The notes: generated by a model from the sequence alone, not told the origin. A DNA stretch of 64,000 nt from Desulfosarcina ovata subsp. ovata (GCF_009689005.1 NZ_AP021879.1:4092001-4156000), one strand, 5' to 3'; shown: positions 48,488-58,255, counted from the first letter of the stretch. Translations and numbers: made by a program.

Positions 48488-48635
48488 TCTAAATCCGCAT
48501 GGATTCTCTGTACGCCAAGGGATCTTGGACCGGTTAAGCTGGTGTAGATTGCATGGTCGCCGGTTTCTTCGGTAGAGTGTTTATCCAGAAGAATAAAAAA
48601 AAAGGAGTGGTTTGCAGATTACCAGTAAATGGCCC

Positions 48636-50351
48636 TCAAAAAAGCGACATCTGTCCCTTAAGGTCCAGCCGCATGCCGTATTCCGCTTCGAAATCCGCCT
48701 GGATGTTCTGGATTTCATCGGGTGTGAGGCCGGCGATACTGGCGGAGATGGTGTCGTTTTGGGCGTCGGCAGATAGATTGCGGATCTGACAGCCATCGGG
48801 CAGCATGGAGCGCAACAGGGAGCGTGGACGCACGGCCCCGCCCTTGCGTTTGGGCGGCTCAAAGATCACCGTGCGGCAGGCGACCCGCTGGATGTGCCAC
48901 TTCAGGTAGGCGAAACGCTCGTTTTCCGTTTCCGGCGACCGGAAGGTGATCCGCAGAGTCGTTTCATCCACATGCAGCCTGGCGCCGATCGCTCCCGCCT
49001 GCTTGAGGATATCGCGGGTCGATGTCCGGGCCTGGTTGGCGGTGCATTCGCCTTCCCGCGCGTCGTAATGCAGCACCGGTTCGCCATCCAGACCGGCGGT
49101 GACCACCTCCGGCGGCAGACTCATTAAAATCGACTGCACCTTCTCCATGGTTGCGGCATCGCGAAGTCTCAGAAACGCGTCGGGACTGGTGACCTTGATC
49201 CCGGCGAACGAGCGCGCCTGGCGGAAGGGATCCGCTCCGCGGCTGCGCCACCCTTTGGAAAGGCCGGCCATCTGGGTGGCCCCGTACTGCAAGGGGTGGG
49301 CGCTGCGGTCGACGATGTCGATGACGATGCAGGCATGTTTGCCGGGTGACGTCCGCAGGCCCCGTCCGACACACTGGGTGTAGACCAACGGCGAGGTGGT
49401 GGGCCTGGCCATGAGAATGCATTCAACGCTTGGATCATCGAACCCCTCGGTGAGCACGCCATAGTTGGTCAACACCTGGATATTTCCGTCGGTAAAGCGT
49501 TTCAGGATGTCGCTACGATTTTTGCTCTTGCCGTCGATCTTCTCAGCCCGGATGCCCAGGGCCGAAAAATCCGAGGCCAGATCCAGGGCGTGGTCGACAC
49601 CGGCGCAAAAGGCGATGGTTTTTTTGCCTCCACCCTGCTCCATCCAGGCTTTCAGGGTCAAGGCCCGGTTGGCGGCGGTATTCATCACCCGGGAGAGCGC
49701 ACCCACCTGAAAATCTCCGGCCGACATCCTGACCTTGTCCAGATTCAAGTTTCCCCGGATGGTGAAATAGCGCATGGGCACCAGATAGCCGAGATCTTCC
49801 AGATCGGCGCGGGAAATTTCGAATGCCGTGCGGCCGAAAATGTCCAGGGCCGATTTGCCGTCCGTGCGCTGGGGGGTGGCTGTCATGCCGAGCAGCAGGG
49901 TCTCCTGGTCGGCTTGGGTGTGAAAGTAGTCGATCACTTCTCCCCAACTCGACGCCAGCGCCCGGTGGCACTCATCGCAGATGATCAGCGCGTAGTCCTT
50001 GGGATCATACTTTTCCTTGCGGCGTACCAGCGACTGAACCGAGGCCAGGGTGATGGCGCCCTGGGCCTTGACGGTACGCTTACCTTGCTCGATCTGCACC
50101 CCGAGTCCGGGCAGATGCCGCCGGATGGTGCGCGCGGTCTGGTCGATGATTTCCCGGCGATGGGCCACGAAAAGCACTTTGCCGAATGCCTTGGAGGCAC
50201 GCAGGGCTTTGATGATGTGGGTCGCAATCACGGTTTTCCCGGCACCGGTGGGAAGGTAAAGCAGCATGCGGCGCTGGTTTTGCTCCTGATAACGCGAGAC
50301 CACGGCGGCAACGGCTTTTTTCTGATAGGGGCGGAGTCGAAAAGGGCGCAT
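48636..50351 (-). CDS. SF2 DExH helicase, fifth gene of the Wadjet-like operon
   Basis: A 571-residue superfamily 2 helicase: 'RPYQKKAV' Q-like motif, Walker A 'LPTGAGKT' (33-40), motif II 'CDECHR' (125-130), motif III 'GMTATPQR', 'TEGFDDPSVE' and motif VI 'QCVGRGLR'. The core resembles type I restriction/RadD-like helicases. Residues about 390-560 form an extra domain of unknown type. The C-terminus 'GQMSLF' resembles the beta-clamp-binding pentapeptide Q-x-S-L-F. It starts 10 bp after the JetD-like gene and shares its high GC content, so it belongs to the operon. Confidence 0.85.
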   Translation of the reverse strand: MRPFRLRPYQKKAVAAVVSRYQEQNQRRMLLYLPTGAGKTVIATHIIKALRASKAFGKVLFVAHRREIIDQTARTIRRHLPGLGVQIEQGKRTVKAQGAITLASVQSLVRRKEKYDPKDYALIICDECHRALASSWGEVIDYFHTQADQETLLLGMTATPQRTDGKSALDIFGRTAFEISRADLEDLGYLVPMRYFTIRGNLNLDKVRMSAGDFQVGALSRVMNTAANRALTLKAWMEQGGGKKTIAFCAGVDHALDLASDFSALGIRAEKIDGKSKNRSDILKRFTDGNIQVLTNYGVLTEGFDDPSVECILMARPTTSPLVYTQCVGRGLRTSPGKHACIVIDIVDRSAHPLQYGATQMAGLSKGWRSRGADPFRQARSFAGIKVTSPDAFLRLRDAATMEKVQSILMSLPPEVVTAGLDGEPVLHYDAREGECTANQARTSTRDILKQAGAIGARLHVDETTLRITFRSPETENERFAYLKWHIQRVACRTVIFEPPKRKGGAVRPRSLLRSMLPDGCQIRNLSADAQNDTISASIAGLTPDEIQNIQADFEAEYGMRLDLKGQMSLF

Positions 50352-50361
50352 GCGTATTCGT

Positions 50362-51450
50362 TTACCTCAACGCGTCCAGAATATCCATGACATTCAAACC
50401 CTCTTGGGGCCAGCGGACGCGTTCGACGTTCGACAGGTATGGGCTTGCCAGCTCCGGGCCGAGCCAGTCGCGGGCCAGGGTCGGGTCGTTTGCCTGGAAG
50501 CGGGAGTAGGGGACCGACAGGTTCTTCTCCAAAAGAGCGCGGTAGAGCGCCCGTTCCGCCTCCAGGGGCGGCAGCCCTCGCTCCTCCCGGTAGCGGTTGA
50601 TTTGGCAAGGGATGGCAATGCCCGTGGGATCCAGGTCGCCGAAGTAGCGGATGCCTTTGGCGGCGGTCTGGTGTTCGATTTCCGCCAGTCCGTCGTTGGC
50701 TCGTTCGCTGGCCGTTTCGGCGGCCCGTTCGGCGGCGCAGGCCTTGAATCCCTGGCCGTAGACGATGGCGGCGTATCGATGAAGGGTGGCGTTGGCCCGG
50801 CAGCAGCTCCAGTAGGTATTTGAGTTCTCCACAACCAGCAGCGGCTTGTCCGCGGTGTCTGACGGATCCAGTGCGAGGGGGCGAAAAGGAAGCGGTTCAG
50901 GGCAGTAGAAGCAATCCAGAATCGCCAGGGTGATGCGGCCGCCGAACAACCCTCTGCGAACATAATTGTCCAAGGCTTTTTCTTTGCCGAAGATCTCAAG
51001 TGCCCGCTCCCGGTGGGGTAGCAGCACCGGCTCAGGCGGGCGGTGGATCAGGTAACGGTTTACCTGAAGAGCGCGCTCTAATTCCTCGCAGGTTCGTAGC
51101 GTATGGGCAAAGACCACCATATGGGTGGGTTCCCAGGCCGTTTCGTTGCGAAGCGAGTCCAAGGTCTGCCGACGAGCCGTTTGTTTTTCATCTTCATCGG
51201 AACGAATGGCGGTCACATATTGAGGCAGGTCGGTGCGGCTATTCCGGAGATGCCGAGCCTTGGGGCGTCGCAGGTACCCCTCCCGTTCCAGCACGAACAA
51301 TGCTTCCGCCAGTCGGTCATTGAATTCAAAATCCGACAGATGCCCGACAGGCATGCGGCGCACGGCCGCCACGATCTCGTCCATCGCCACCCGTTTGGGC
51401 CGGCTGGCTCGGAGCGTCTCCAGAATGGCATCACGCCAGGACGGGGCCAT
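50362..51450 (-). CDS. JetD-like Toprim/DUF2220 nuclease subunit
   Basis: A 362-residue protein similar to Wadjet JetD, the topoisomerase VI-like nuclease that cuts DNA extruded by the SMC complex. The N-terminal winged-helix part (about 1-65) precedes a DUF3322/DUF2220-like region with 'LPHRERALEIFGKEKALD' (144-161). The Toprim fold has Glu208 in 'LLVVENSNTYW' and the DxD pair Asp272/Asp274 in 'YFGDLDPTGIAI'. All expected acidic residues are present. It overlaps the SMC gene by 20 bp. Confidence 0.75.
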   Translation of the reverse strand: MAPSWRDAILETLRASRPKRVAMDEIVAAVRRMPVGHLSDFEFNDRLAEALFVLEREGYLRRPKARHLRNSRTDLPQYVTAIRSDEDEKQTARRQTLDSLRNETAWEPTHMVVFAHTLRTCEELERALQVNRYLIHRPPEPVLLPHRERALEIFGKEKALDNYVRRGLFGGRITLAILDCFYCPEPLPFRPLALDPSDTADKPLLVVENSNTYWSCCRANATLHRYAAIVYGQGFKACAAERAAETASERANDGLAEIEHQTAAKGIRYFGDLDPTGIAIPCQINRYREERGLPPLEAERALYRALLEKNLSVPYSRFQANDPTLARDWLGPELASPYLSNVERVRWPQEGLNVMDILDALR

Positions 51451-54400
51451 TGGTCTTCTCCACGTGCAGTTCGGCGATCTCCAACAGGTCGTAGGTCATC
51501 TTGCCGATCTCGACCTTTTTCTCCCCCTTGCGGATGGCCACCCGCAGTTCGAACAGGCCCAGGGATTCGCGATCGTTGATGCCGGTCAGGTAGACACACT
51601 GAATGCCCATGGCCCGGGCCACCTTCAACTGGGCGTCGAGGAAATCCGAGCGATTGCAGACCCCCAGGGGATTGTCCAGCACGAGGAAGGCGGGGATGCG
51701 GCCATCGGGATGGCTGTGGCGCTTTTTGCGCATGAAGATAAGCAGCGTATAGAGCAGCACCGCTGTGGTCAGGGCCTCGCCGCCCGAGCCCAGGTCCTTG
51801 CCCACCGGTTCGTAATTGCGGCCGGTGTCGTCGCACTTGAGCAGGCGGATGCCGAAGGCCTTCTTGCCCGTGGAGGCCTCCAGGAGTTGGTAAAGCAGTT
51901 CCGATCCCAGGCAGTTTCCCGCCCGCTGGTTGACTTCGGGCAAGCGATCCTGCTGGATCAATTCGTGGAGCCAGTTCTCCACCGAGCGCTTGAAATCCTC
52001 GCCATGGCGGGTGAAGTCCAGCCGGGTGCCGGCCAGAAGAATGCTTCGGCCGCCGTAAATGTAAACATCCTCGGGTAGGATCTGCTGGGCCGCGGTCTGC
52101 AGCTTCTGGTGATACTCCTTGGCGCGTGAGAGCAGCATGTCCACCAGGTTATCCATGATCTGCTGAGAAATCGACAGGTCGCTTTCGATATTCTGGGCCA
52201 TCTCCTCACAGTGCTTGATCAATTCCTCGGCCTGAGCTCCCAAGGATTCGGTGTCGTGGCGCATGAGCTCATCGATCACCGCGGGCAGGTGGCTGCGGAA
52301 GCGCTCGCCCGCAAGGTCCGCACGCAGGCGCTCGAAGCCGGTGCCCATGCGGCGCCGGGCGGTTTCCATGGCTTGGCGTTGCTCCTCAAAAGCCGTCATG
52401 CGCTCGCGGGCCTGGGTTTTCAAGGCACGGACCGCTGCAATGCATTCCTCCACGCTTGACGTGCCGACGGTTTCCGGCCAGTCCACCCGGGGCGAGAACC
52501 GGTCCCACACCGGCGCAAAGGTTTGGGTCTCGGCCAGACCGAGCTCGGCTTCTCGTTGCCATTCCTCATGGGCCTTGAGGAGCGCTTCCAGCTCACGGCA
52601 GCGCAGGTTCAGGCGCTCAAGAGTTTCCGCGTGGCGATCGGCCTCGCGTTGGAAGCGGTGGATCATACCGTCCAGGTCCTGATCCACCAGATCCGCTTCC
52701 AGAATATCCGGCTGGATGCCCTTGCGGGCAATCTCGGACAGCGCTGTGTTCAGCCGATCAAGATTCTGTTTCTGATGGGTGATGTCTGAACGCAGGCCGC
52801 CGATGGTACCGCTTTTCGCCTGGATGGCCTCGGCCACGACAGCCCGGCGTTCCTCCCGGTCCGCCGCGCTCCGGGCGGCCCAGCCTTCGGCCAGGGATGC
52901 ATCCATGGCATGCTCGCGGCACAGGCTGTCGAGCCGTGCCTCCTGCTGGCCGATGAGGGTCTGAAGTTCATCCAGCTCCCGTTGCAGGGTGCTGATGCCC
53001 AGTTCATCGGCCTTGCGGCGCTGGCGCTCCCGGGCCTCCTCGAACAACGTTTTCAAGGTCGTGCGGTCCATGGTCAGGGCAGTTTTTCGATCCCCGTCGG
53101 AGAGCGTGGACTCTTGGGGTTTCGGCACGTCGCCGGCCCGTTCATCCAGCCCTTTGATCAGGGAATGGCTTTCACGGATGTCAGCCTTAAAGACGGCAAT
53201 TTCCTCCCGCATCTGCCGGAGAGATTTTTCTTCTACCTCCAGGCGGGCGGCCAGCGCCTCCTTGGCCGCGATCATCTCCTCCGATTCGCGCTTCCAGGTC
53301 TCCAGGGAGGCGTACCGTTGCAGCCAGTCCTCCACCTGGCTGCGACGCTCGCCCAGGCGGACCTCGTCGGCCGTGAGCGTCTGGAGGGTGGCGTCCTGGT
53401 CGGCCTTGCGCTGCCTCACGGTTTCGGCAAGCGTCTCCTCATCGGCGATTTCCGTCGCCAGTTCGGCCAGGCGGCGGTCCAGCGCCTGCAGCCGATCGGT
53501 CAGGGCGGTCACCGTGGCGGCGTCGGGGAATTTTTCACGATAGGCGTGCAGATCCCGGCTGTCGGCTTCCATTTCCCGCAGGTCTCCGGTCTGGGTGTCG
53601 ATCTCCTTGCCCATGGCGTCCGATCGATCCTGGAGGCGGGTGCGGGTTTCCTCCAGGTAGCGTTTGGAGTAGACGCCCGGATCATTAGGACAGACGATCG
53701 TCGATGAAATGGGCATCAAGTCGTCGGGTTTCACGGGAGTGGAGACGACGACGGGCCGGTGAAGCCAGTCGGGCACGGGCAGGGCCACAACGGCCTCGAC
53801 CACCGCCTCGGTGGCGGCCATGATGCCGGTGAACCGCCCGGGATCGCTTTCGATGAAGCGGGCGATCTCCTCGGGGGCGGCGTACAGACCGGCCAGGTAC
53901 TCGGGAAAGGCTTTGAGTTCACCGGGAGAGATGCCCTCCTCATGGTAATGGGCGATCAGCCGCCGGGTCTGGGCGTCGGCGGTCAGGGTTTCTGTGCCGG
54001 TCAGCCGCTCCAGCTCCATGCCAAGGTCCAGGCGCTGCCGCTGCTTTTTGTCCAGCCGCTCCCGGCCGCGGGCGATGGCGTCGTCGAACCGGGATACCAG
54101 GTCGGCGGCCGTGGGGTCGAAGATCGCGCTGCCAGCCACCCGCTGAAGATGGGAAGAGGCGAGAAGTTGTTCCCGCTGCCGGGCTTCGTCGTCGAGGCGC
54201 GCTTTGGCCTGCTCCCGCTGCACGGCTGCCTCGGACTGATTTTTCTGGAGGCCCCGCCACCGGCTGTCACCAGCGCGCATCTCCTCCTCGAGGGCAGCCC
54301 GCCGGCCCCGGGCGACGGTGATGCGTGTCTCCACGTCGCGCAGCGCGTCGCTCAAGCGTTCGCGGGCATCCTCGGGCCGCTCTCCCGGCTGCATGGGCAG

Positions 54401-55834
54401 CGCGTCGCGGCGCTCTTCGGCCGCCCGGATGCGCGCGGCGTTGCCCAACATTTTCTCCTCCAAGGCACTTCGCTCGGCAGCCTGGGCCGCTCGATGCGCC
54501 TCGCCGGCCGTTATGGAGGCTTCCCACTCGGCAATGCGGCCTTCCCGTTCGGCAATCAGATCCAGCTGGCCGCGCCGGTCTTCGTCAAGGCGGGCGTGAT
54601 ACTGCAGCCCCAGGGTGTCGATGCGTTGAAGCAGCGGCGACAACTCCTCGTCCGCCTGGCGCAGGGCGTCCCGCTTGATCTCCTCCTGGGCCCGATTGCG
54701 GCGGATGTCGGCCATGAGATCGGCGGCCTTGAGGGCGTTTTCTTCACCCTTGAAGGCCTGGATCTCCTTTTCCGCCGCCTCGACCGCCTGTTCGGTATGG
54801 GCGATGGCTTGGCGAATCTGGAAACGCTCGACGGCCGAGACATTGGCCCGGGCAACCTCCCGCTTGGCATTCGCATCGCGGCGCTGGCTCTCCGCCTCCT
54901 TCATGGCCGGGACGAGTATTTTGAGTTTCCGGCCGGCCGCCTCATTGGTCTGCCGCATCAGGTGGGCCGCCTCTCCAAGAACCGCCTGGGCCGCATCGAT
55001 GGCCACCTGGGCATCACGCCACAGGCAGGCCATGGCGTCGAAGTCGCGGATACGCTCCTTAAGTTCCCGCGCGGCGGCGAGCTGGGCGATCTTGCGCGGG
55101 CGATCCTCCATTTTGCGCAGGGAGCGGCCGATGGTTTCCCGCAGGGTGACGGCCGCCTCCATGTCGGTCACGCAGCCGAGGAAGAAATTCAAAAACTCGG
55201 TTTCGGAGCGGAACTTGAACGCATCCTTGATACCCCCCTCGCTGCGGGCAAAGTCGATTTGCCGGTCGATCAGCCAGGGATCGAGACCCAGCCGTTCCAA
55301 GACGGTGGCCCACTCGTTCTGCAGGGTGGTCTGCTGGACATGCGGCGTAGTGAAATCCCGCACGGTCCGCCAGGGTTGCTCCTGGACCAGGAGGGTATCC
55401 CAGGCGGTGCGCAGCCGGTCGAAGAAGTCCGGTGAATGGGCAATGAAGAAGATGCGGTCCACCTTGTCCGCCGCGCCCCGGGGGCGATAGAGGAGCTGGC
55501 CGAGGACCAGGTGGTTTTCGGGGGCGGATTCGAAAAGCGTCGCTTGACCGATGCTGGCGATATCCACCAGCACCACGGCCGGGCGGCCCGGAATCAGGTA
55601 CTGCTCCAGCGTTTTGTCCCCGGTGGACTGCAGATGCTGGACGAAGCGCCGCTGGTCCGGAGAAAAGACGCTGAGAATGAACGACAACAGGGTTGTCTTG
55701 CAGGTGCCATTGGCGGCGAAGAGCACGCCGTGGTCGGCGTCGCCGTTTTCCCGCGCGATGGGCACGAAGGCGTTGCGAAGCAAATTCTCGCCGGCGGTGA
55801 CATCGCTGATGAACAGTTTACAGAGTCGATACAT
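51431..55834 (-). CDS. JetC/MukB-like SMC ATPase with atypical Walker motifs
   Basis: A 1467-residue SMC-type protein. The N-terminal half-site 'LFAANGTCKTTLLSFIL' (38-54) is a P-loop in which the usual Gly before Lys is Cys. Long Glu/Arg/Ala-rich coiled coils (about 260-600 and 780-1180) flank a hinge-like segment (about 600-720). The C-terminal head has 'LGSGGEALTTAVLLY' (signature, 1348-1362) and Walker B 'FLVLDNPLG' with Asp1387-Asn1388 instead of Asp-Glu, then 'VYLTGINDRESLGLFE'. The ATG at 55834 gives the SMC-like start 'MYRLCKLFISDVTAG'; the upstream open frame is a shadow of the previous gene. It overlaps it by 17 bp. Confidence 0.8.
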   Translation of the reverse strand: MYRLCKLFISDVTAGENLLRNAFVPIARENGDADHGVLFAANGTCKTTLLSFILSVFSPDQRRFVQHLQSTGDKTLEQYLIPGRPAVVLVDIASIGQATLFESAPENHLVLGQLLYRPRGAADKVDRIFFIAHSPDFFDRLRTAWDTLLVQEQPWRTVRDFTTPHVQQTTLQNEWATVLERLGLDPWLIDRQIDFARSEGGIKDAFKFRSETEFLNFFLGCVTDMEAAVTLRETIGRSLRKMEDRPRKIAQLAAARELKERIRDFDAMACLWRDAQVAIDAAQAVLGEAAHLMRQTNEAAGRKLKILVPAMKEAESQRRDANAKREVARANVSAVERFQIRQAIAHTEQAVEAAEKEIQAFKGEENALKAADLMADIRRNRAQEEIKRDALRQADEELSPLLQRIDTLGLQYHARLDEDRRGQLDLIAEREGRIAEWEASITAGEAHRAAQAAERSALEEKMLGNAARIRAAEERRDALPMQPGERPEDARERLSDALRDVETRITVARGRRAALEEEMRAGDSRWRGLQKNQSEAAVQREQAKARLDDEARQREQLLASSHLQRVAGSAIFDPTAADLVSRFDDAIARGRERLDKKQRQRLDLGMELERLTGTETLTADAQTRRLIAHYHEEGISPGELKAFPEYLAGLYAAPEEIARFIESDPGRFTGIMAATEAVVEAVVALPVPDWLHRPVVVSTPVKPDDLMPISSTIVCPNDPGVYSKRYLEETRTRLQDRSDAMGKEIDTQTGDLREMEADSRDLHAYREKFPDAATVTALTDRLQALDRRLAELATEIADEETLAETVRQRKADQDATLQTLTADEVRLGERRSQVEDWLQRYASLETWKRESEEMIAAKEALAARLEVEEKSLRQMREEIAVFKADIRESHSLIKGLDERAGDVPKPQESTLSDGDRKTALTMDRTTLKTLFEEARERQRRKADELGISTLQRELDELQTLIGQQEARLDSLCREHAMDASLAEGWAARSAADREERRAVVAEAIQAKSGTIGGLRSDITHQKQNLDRLNTALSEIARKGIQPDILEADLVDQDLDGMIHRFQREADRHAETLERLNLRCRELEALLKAHEEWQREAELGLAETQTFAPVWDRFSPRVDWPETVGTSSVEECIAAVRALKTQARERMTAFEEQRQAMETARRRMGTGFERLRADLAGERFRSHLPAVIDELMRHDTESLGAQAEELIKHCEEMAQNIESDLSISQQIMDNLVDMLLSRAKEYHQKLQTAAQQILPEDVYIYGGRSILLAGTRLDFTRHGEDFKRSVENWLHELIQQDRLPEVNQRAGNCLGSELLYQLLEASTGKKAFGIRLLKCDDTGRNYEPVGKDLGSGGEALTTAVLLYTLLIFMRKKRHSHPDGRIPAFLVLDNPLGVCNRSDFLDAQLKVARAMGIQCVYLTGINDRESLGLFELRVAIRKGEKKVEIGKMTYDLLEIAELHVEKTNGPVLA

Positions 55835-56603
55835 CGGCCTTCTCTCCTGGTTCGTCCGGTGTGTCGGTGTTTTCAAACGCAGCCAGAATATCCCGGAACG
55901 CGTGGAAGGAGTAGACGATGCCTTCCCGCATGGCGGTCTGGTAGGCCGGTGTGGGCCGGTATTCCACGTCGCCGGGAGTCTCCTCGAAGAGGAGCAGATA
56001 GCCGGTCTCCACCAGGTGTTCCAGCACCCGTCCGGCCAAGTCCACCCAGGAGTTGCCGGCACCGGCGCGCAGGCGGTCGGGGTTGTCCTCGGGCAGCTCG
56101 CGCAGTCGCTGGGCCACGCTGCGCACCTGGGGGTGCAGGCGGTCTTCGTCGTCGGGCAGGACCTCCTCGGCGTGGGCGAAGCGGCGCAGGATGGCGATCA
56201 CATCCTCCATGGTGATGGCCCCCAGGTCCTCCACGGGCATGTCCAGGTCGGCCTCGGTGGGGAAGATGGCGGTGGCGATGGCGCAGTGCACCGTGAGCAC
56301 ATCCGCGGCCTTGAGATCGCCGCGGGCCAACAGGCGGCCATAGTCGGTCAGGGTGGCGGCGAAAAAGCTGTCGGCGTTGCGGGCCGACAGGCGCAGGCCG
56401 CCTTCCTCCAGGGCCAACAGGCGCAGTTCCATGGCCCGCAGCCCTTCGTCCACGGCCGTCCGGAAGGCGTCCTCGGCCTGGAAGCGCTGCACCAGTTCGG
56501 TCATCTCGGCGCTGTTCTGGGAGAGCAGGCGTTTTTTTCCGCTGCTGTAGGCCAGGCTCAGGTAGATGAGGCGGCTGGCGTCGTAAATCGTATCACTGCT
56601 CAT
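55818..56603 (-). CDS. JetB/MukE-like subunit
   Basis: A 261-residue, acidic, mostly helical protein placed between the kleisin-like and SMC genes, the position of MukE/JetB. A winged-helix-like segment 'RAGAGNSWVDLAGRVLEHLV' followed by 'ETGYLLLFEE' resembles the WHD of kleisin-interacting KITE subunits. The start at 56603 makes a 4-bp ATGA overlap with the upstream gene; the longer open frame to 56681 lacks support. Assignment relies on position and size more than motifs. Confidence 0.6.
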   Translation of the reverse strand: MSSDTIYDASRLIYLSLAYSSGKKRLLSQNSAEMTELVQRFQAEDAFRTAVDEGLRAMELRLLALEEGGLRLSARNADSFFAATLTDYGRLLARGDLKAADVLTVHCAIATAIFPTEADLDMPVEDLGAITMEDVIAILRRFAHAEEVLPDDEDRLHPQVRSVAQRLRELPEDNPDRLRAGAGNSWVDLAGRVLEHLVETGYLLLFEETPGDVEYRPTPAYQTAMREGIVYSFHAFRDILAAFENTDTPDEPGEKADVSTL

Positions 56604-58210
56604 GAGGATTCCTCTGGCGGGCGGATCGCGTCCTGGTGGATCAAACGCAGCTCGTGGCCCCGGTAGCGGCGGCCAGCACAAAGATCGACCATCACCCGAC
56701 GATCGGGATCAAGTACTTCCAACCGGATCCGATACCGGGCGGCCAGGCGCCGTTCCACCGTGCACTGGAACACGGCCATGGCCACGGCCACGGGAAGCAG
56801 ATCGTCGCCCTCCTTGGCTACAGCACGCTGGGAGGCCGCTTCCAGCAGGCCGCTGAGTAGAATTTCACTGTCCGATTGCAGCCTGTCGTGCATCAGGGCA
56901 AAGGCGCGTTGCATCTGCCGCTCGCTCAACTCGGAGATGAAGCGCTGGATCGGTGATCCGTCGATCTCGTGAATCGGCAGACTCCGGTCGCCGGGCACAT
57001 TCTGGCGTTCCAGGGCCCGGTCGCAGGCCTCGATCACCGCCGCCGGGTCGAACAGGGGCCGCTGGGCCGGCGGATCGATGCGGGCGATGAATTCCGAGCC
57101 CACCCGGGCCGCGTCGTCCTCGCCCAGCCGGCACAGGCGCCGAATCACCTCCTCCATGGGCGGAAATGCACCCAGGCTGCGACGCCGGAAGAGCTTGAAA
57201 CTGTGGTAGTCGTAATCGTCGGGAAGTTGCTGCAGCTCGGTGGTGAGATTTATCAACTGGGAATTGAGGTGCTCGAGCATCTCGGCCAGCCGGTGGAGCT
57301 TGGCCTCGTGCCGCCGGTCGTTTTTGGAGACGGTCAGGCTCTCCACGACCATGTTGTGCAGCCGCCGTCCCTCCTTTTGGATGGTCGTGGCCTGGCCGAC
57401 CCCTTCCTCGGCCAGGGCCCGTACCTGGTCGAAGGCCACGGCGTGGATGTTGCGTTTGATCTGGCGGCGGGTGTTGCGCACCTCCAGCGCCTTGCGGGCG
57501 CACTGCTTGCGGTTGCCGTCGGCCACGGAAATGGCGTCGTCCACATTGCCCCGCTCGATGAGCAGCTTAATGCGCAGGTTGCCGATGGCCGTGGCGTCCA
57601 GGGCGCTGGTCTCGTGGAGGCCGAAATAGGCCGTGTACCCTTCGTCGGTGAGGGTGAACAGGGCCTCGCGGCCTTCGCCGGTGTAGACCGTCTTGATCAG
57701 CCAGAACCGACGGGTGCGATATTGGCGGGCAGTGCCGTCGAACCAGGTGTACTGAAACGGCAGGTAGCGGTTCTGGCGGTTGACCAGGTGATCGAACACC
57801 TTGCCCAATACGTCGGTCAGCCCTTCGCCGACGGCCTCGATGCCGCAGGCCGTGGTCTGCTGGCGGGCCAGGGGCAGGATTTTGTCCATGATTTCGGCGC
57901 GCGTGGCGCCGGATTGGTACTCGGTCAGCTCCGAGATGACATCCAGGATGGCAAAGGCGATCCACAAAAGGTCCAGCCCATCCCAGATGGCGCCGGTGTC
58001 ATCGGTGTCGCCCAGGCGGAACCGCCGGGCCTCCAACTCGAAAATCGGCCGCATGATGGCGGCGGAATAGACCGCCCGGTTCACGTCCGACGGCAAACCG
58101 AAATCCGCGGTGGCGGTCGGCGGAGAAGACCCGGCCGGCGGGGCTGCGACGGAACGGTCCGCTTGCTGCTGTCGCTTGACGAAATCGATGAGGTCGAGTT
58201 GAATCGGCAT
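56600..58210 (-). CDS. JetA/MukF-like kleisin subunit, first gene of the operon
   Basis: A 536-residue protein without signal or membrane segment. The N-terminal third is winged-helix-like ('YLPFQYTWFDGTARQYRTRR', 'FTLTDEGYTAYFGLHETSAL' is typical of JetA/MukF N-terminal domains). The centre is helical with coiled coil (about 215-330), and the C-terminus is a compact mixed domain ('RYRIRLEVLDPDRRVMVDLC'). This fits a kleisin that bridges SMC heads. A sigma70-like promoter lies 46-74 bp upstream. Homology is judged by pattern and operon position. Confidence 0.65.
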   Translation of the reverse strand: MPIQLDLIDFVKRQQQADRSVAAPPAGSSPPTATADFGLPSDVNRAVYSAAIMRPIFELEARRFRLGDTDDTGAIWDGLDLLWIAFAILDVISELTEYQSGATRAEIMDKILPLARQQTTACGIEAVGEGLTDVLGKVFDHLVNRQNRYLPFQYTWFDGTARQYRTRRFWLIKTVYTGEGREALFTLTDEGYTAYFGLHETSALDATAIGNLRIKLLIERGNVDDAISVADGNRKQCARKALEVRNTRRQIKRNIHAVAFDQVRALAEEGVGQATTIQKEGRRLHNMVVESLTVSKNDRRHEAKLHRLAEMLEHLNSQLINLTTELQQLPDDYDYHSFKLFRRRSLGAFPPMEEVIRRLCRLGEDDAARVGSEFIARIDPPAQRPLFDPAAVIEACDRALERQNVPGDRSLPIHEIDGSPIQRFISELSERQMQRAFALMHDRLQSDSEILLSGLLEAASQRAVAKEGDDLLPVAVAMAVFQCTVERRLAARYRIRLEVLDPDRRVMVDLCAGRRYRGHELRLIHQDAIRPPEESS

Positions 58211-58255
58211 TCGCGTTTAGGGCCTTTGTTGCGGTCGGTTTCCCATACACGCAAC

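Noticed and set aside
53759..55435. 558-codon rightward open frame
   Set aside because: It lies antisense within the SMC gene. High GC produces long stop-free antisense frames; the encoded sequence is Gly/Arg/Leu/Gln-rich without a domain, while the minus strand encodes a clear coiled-coil ATPase.
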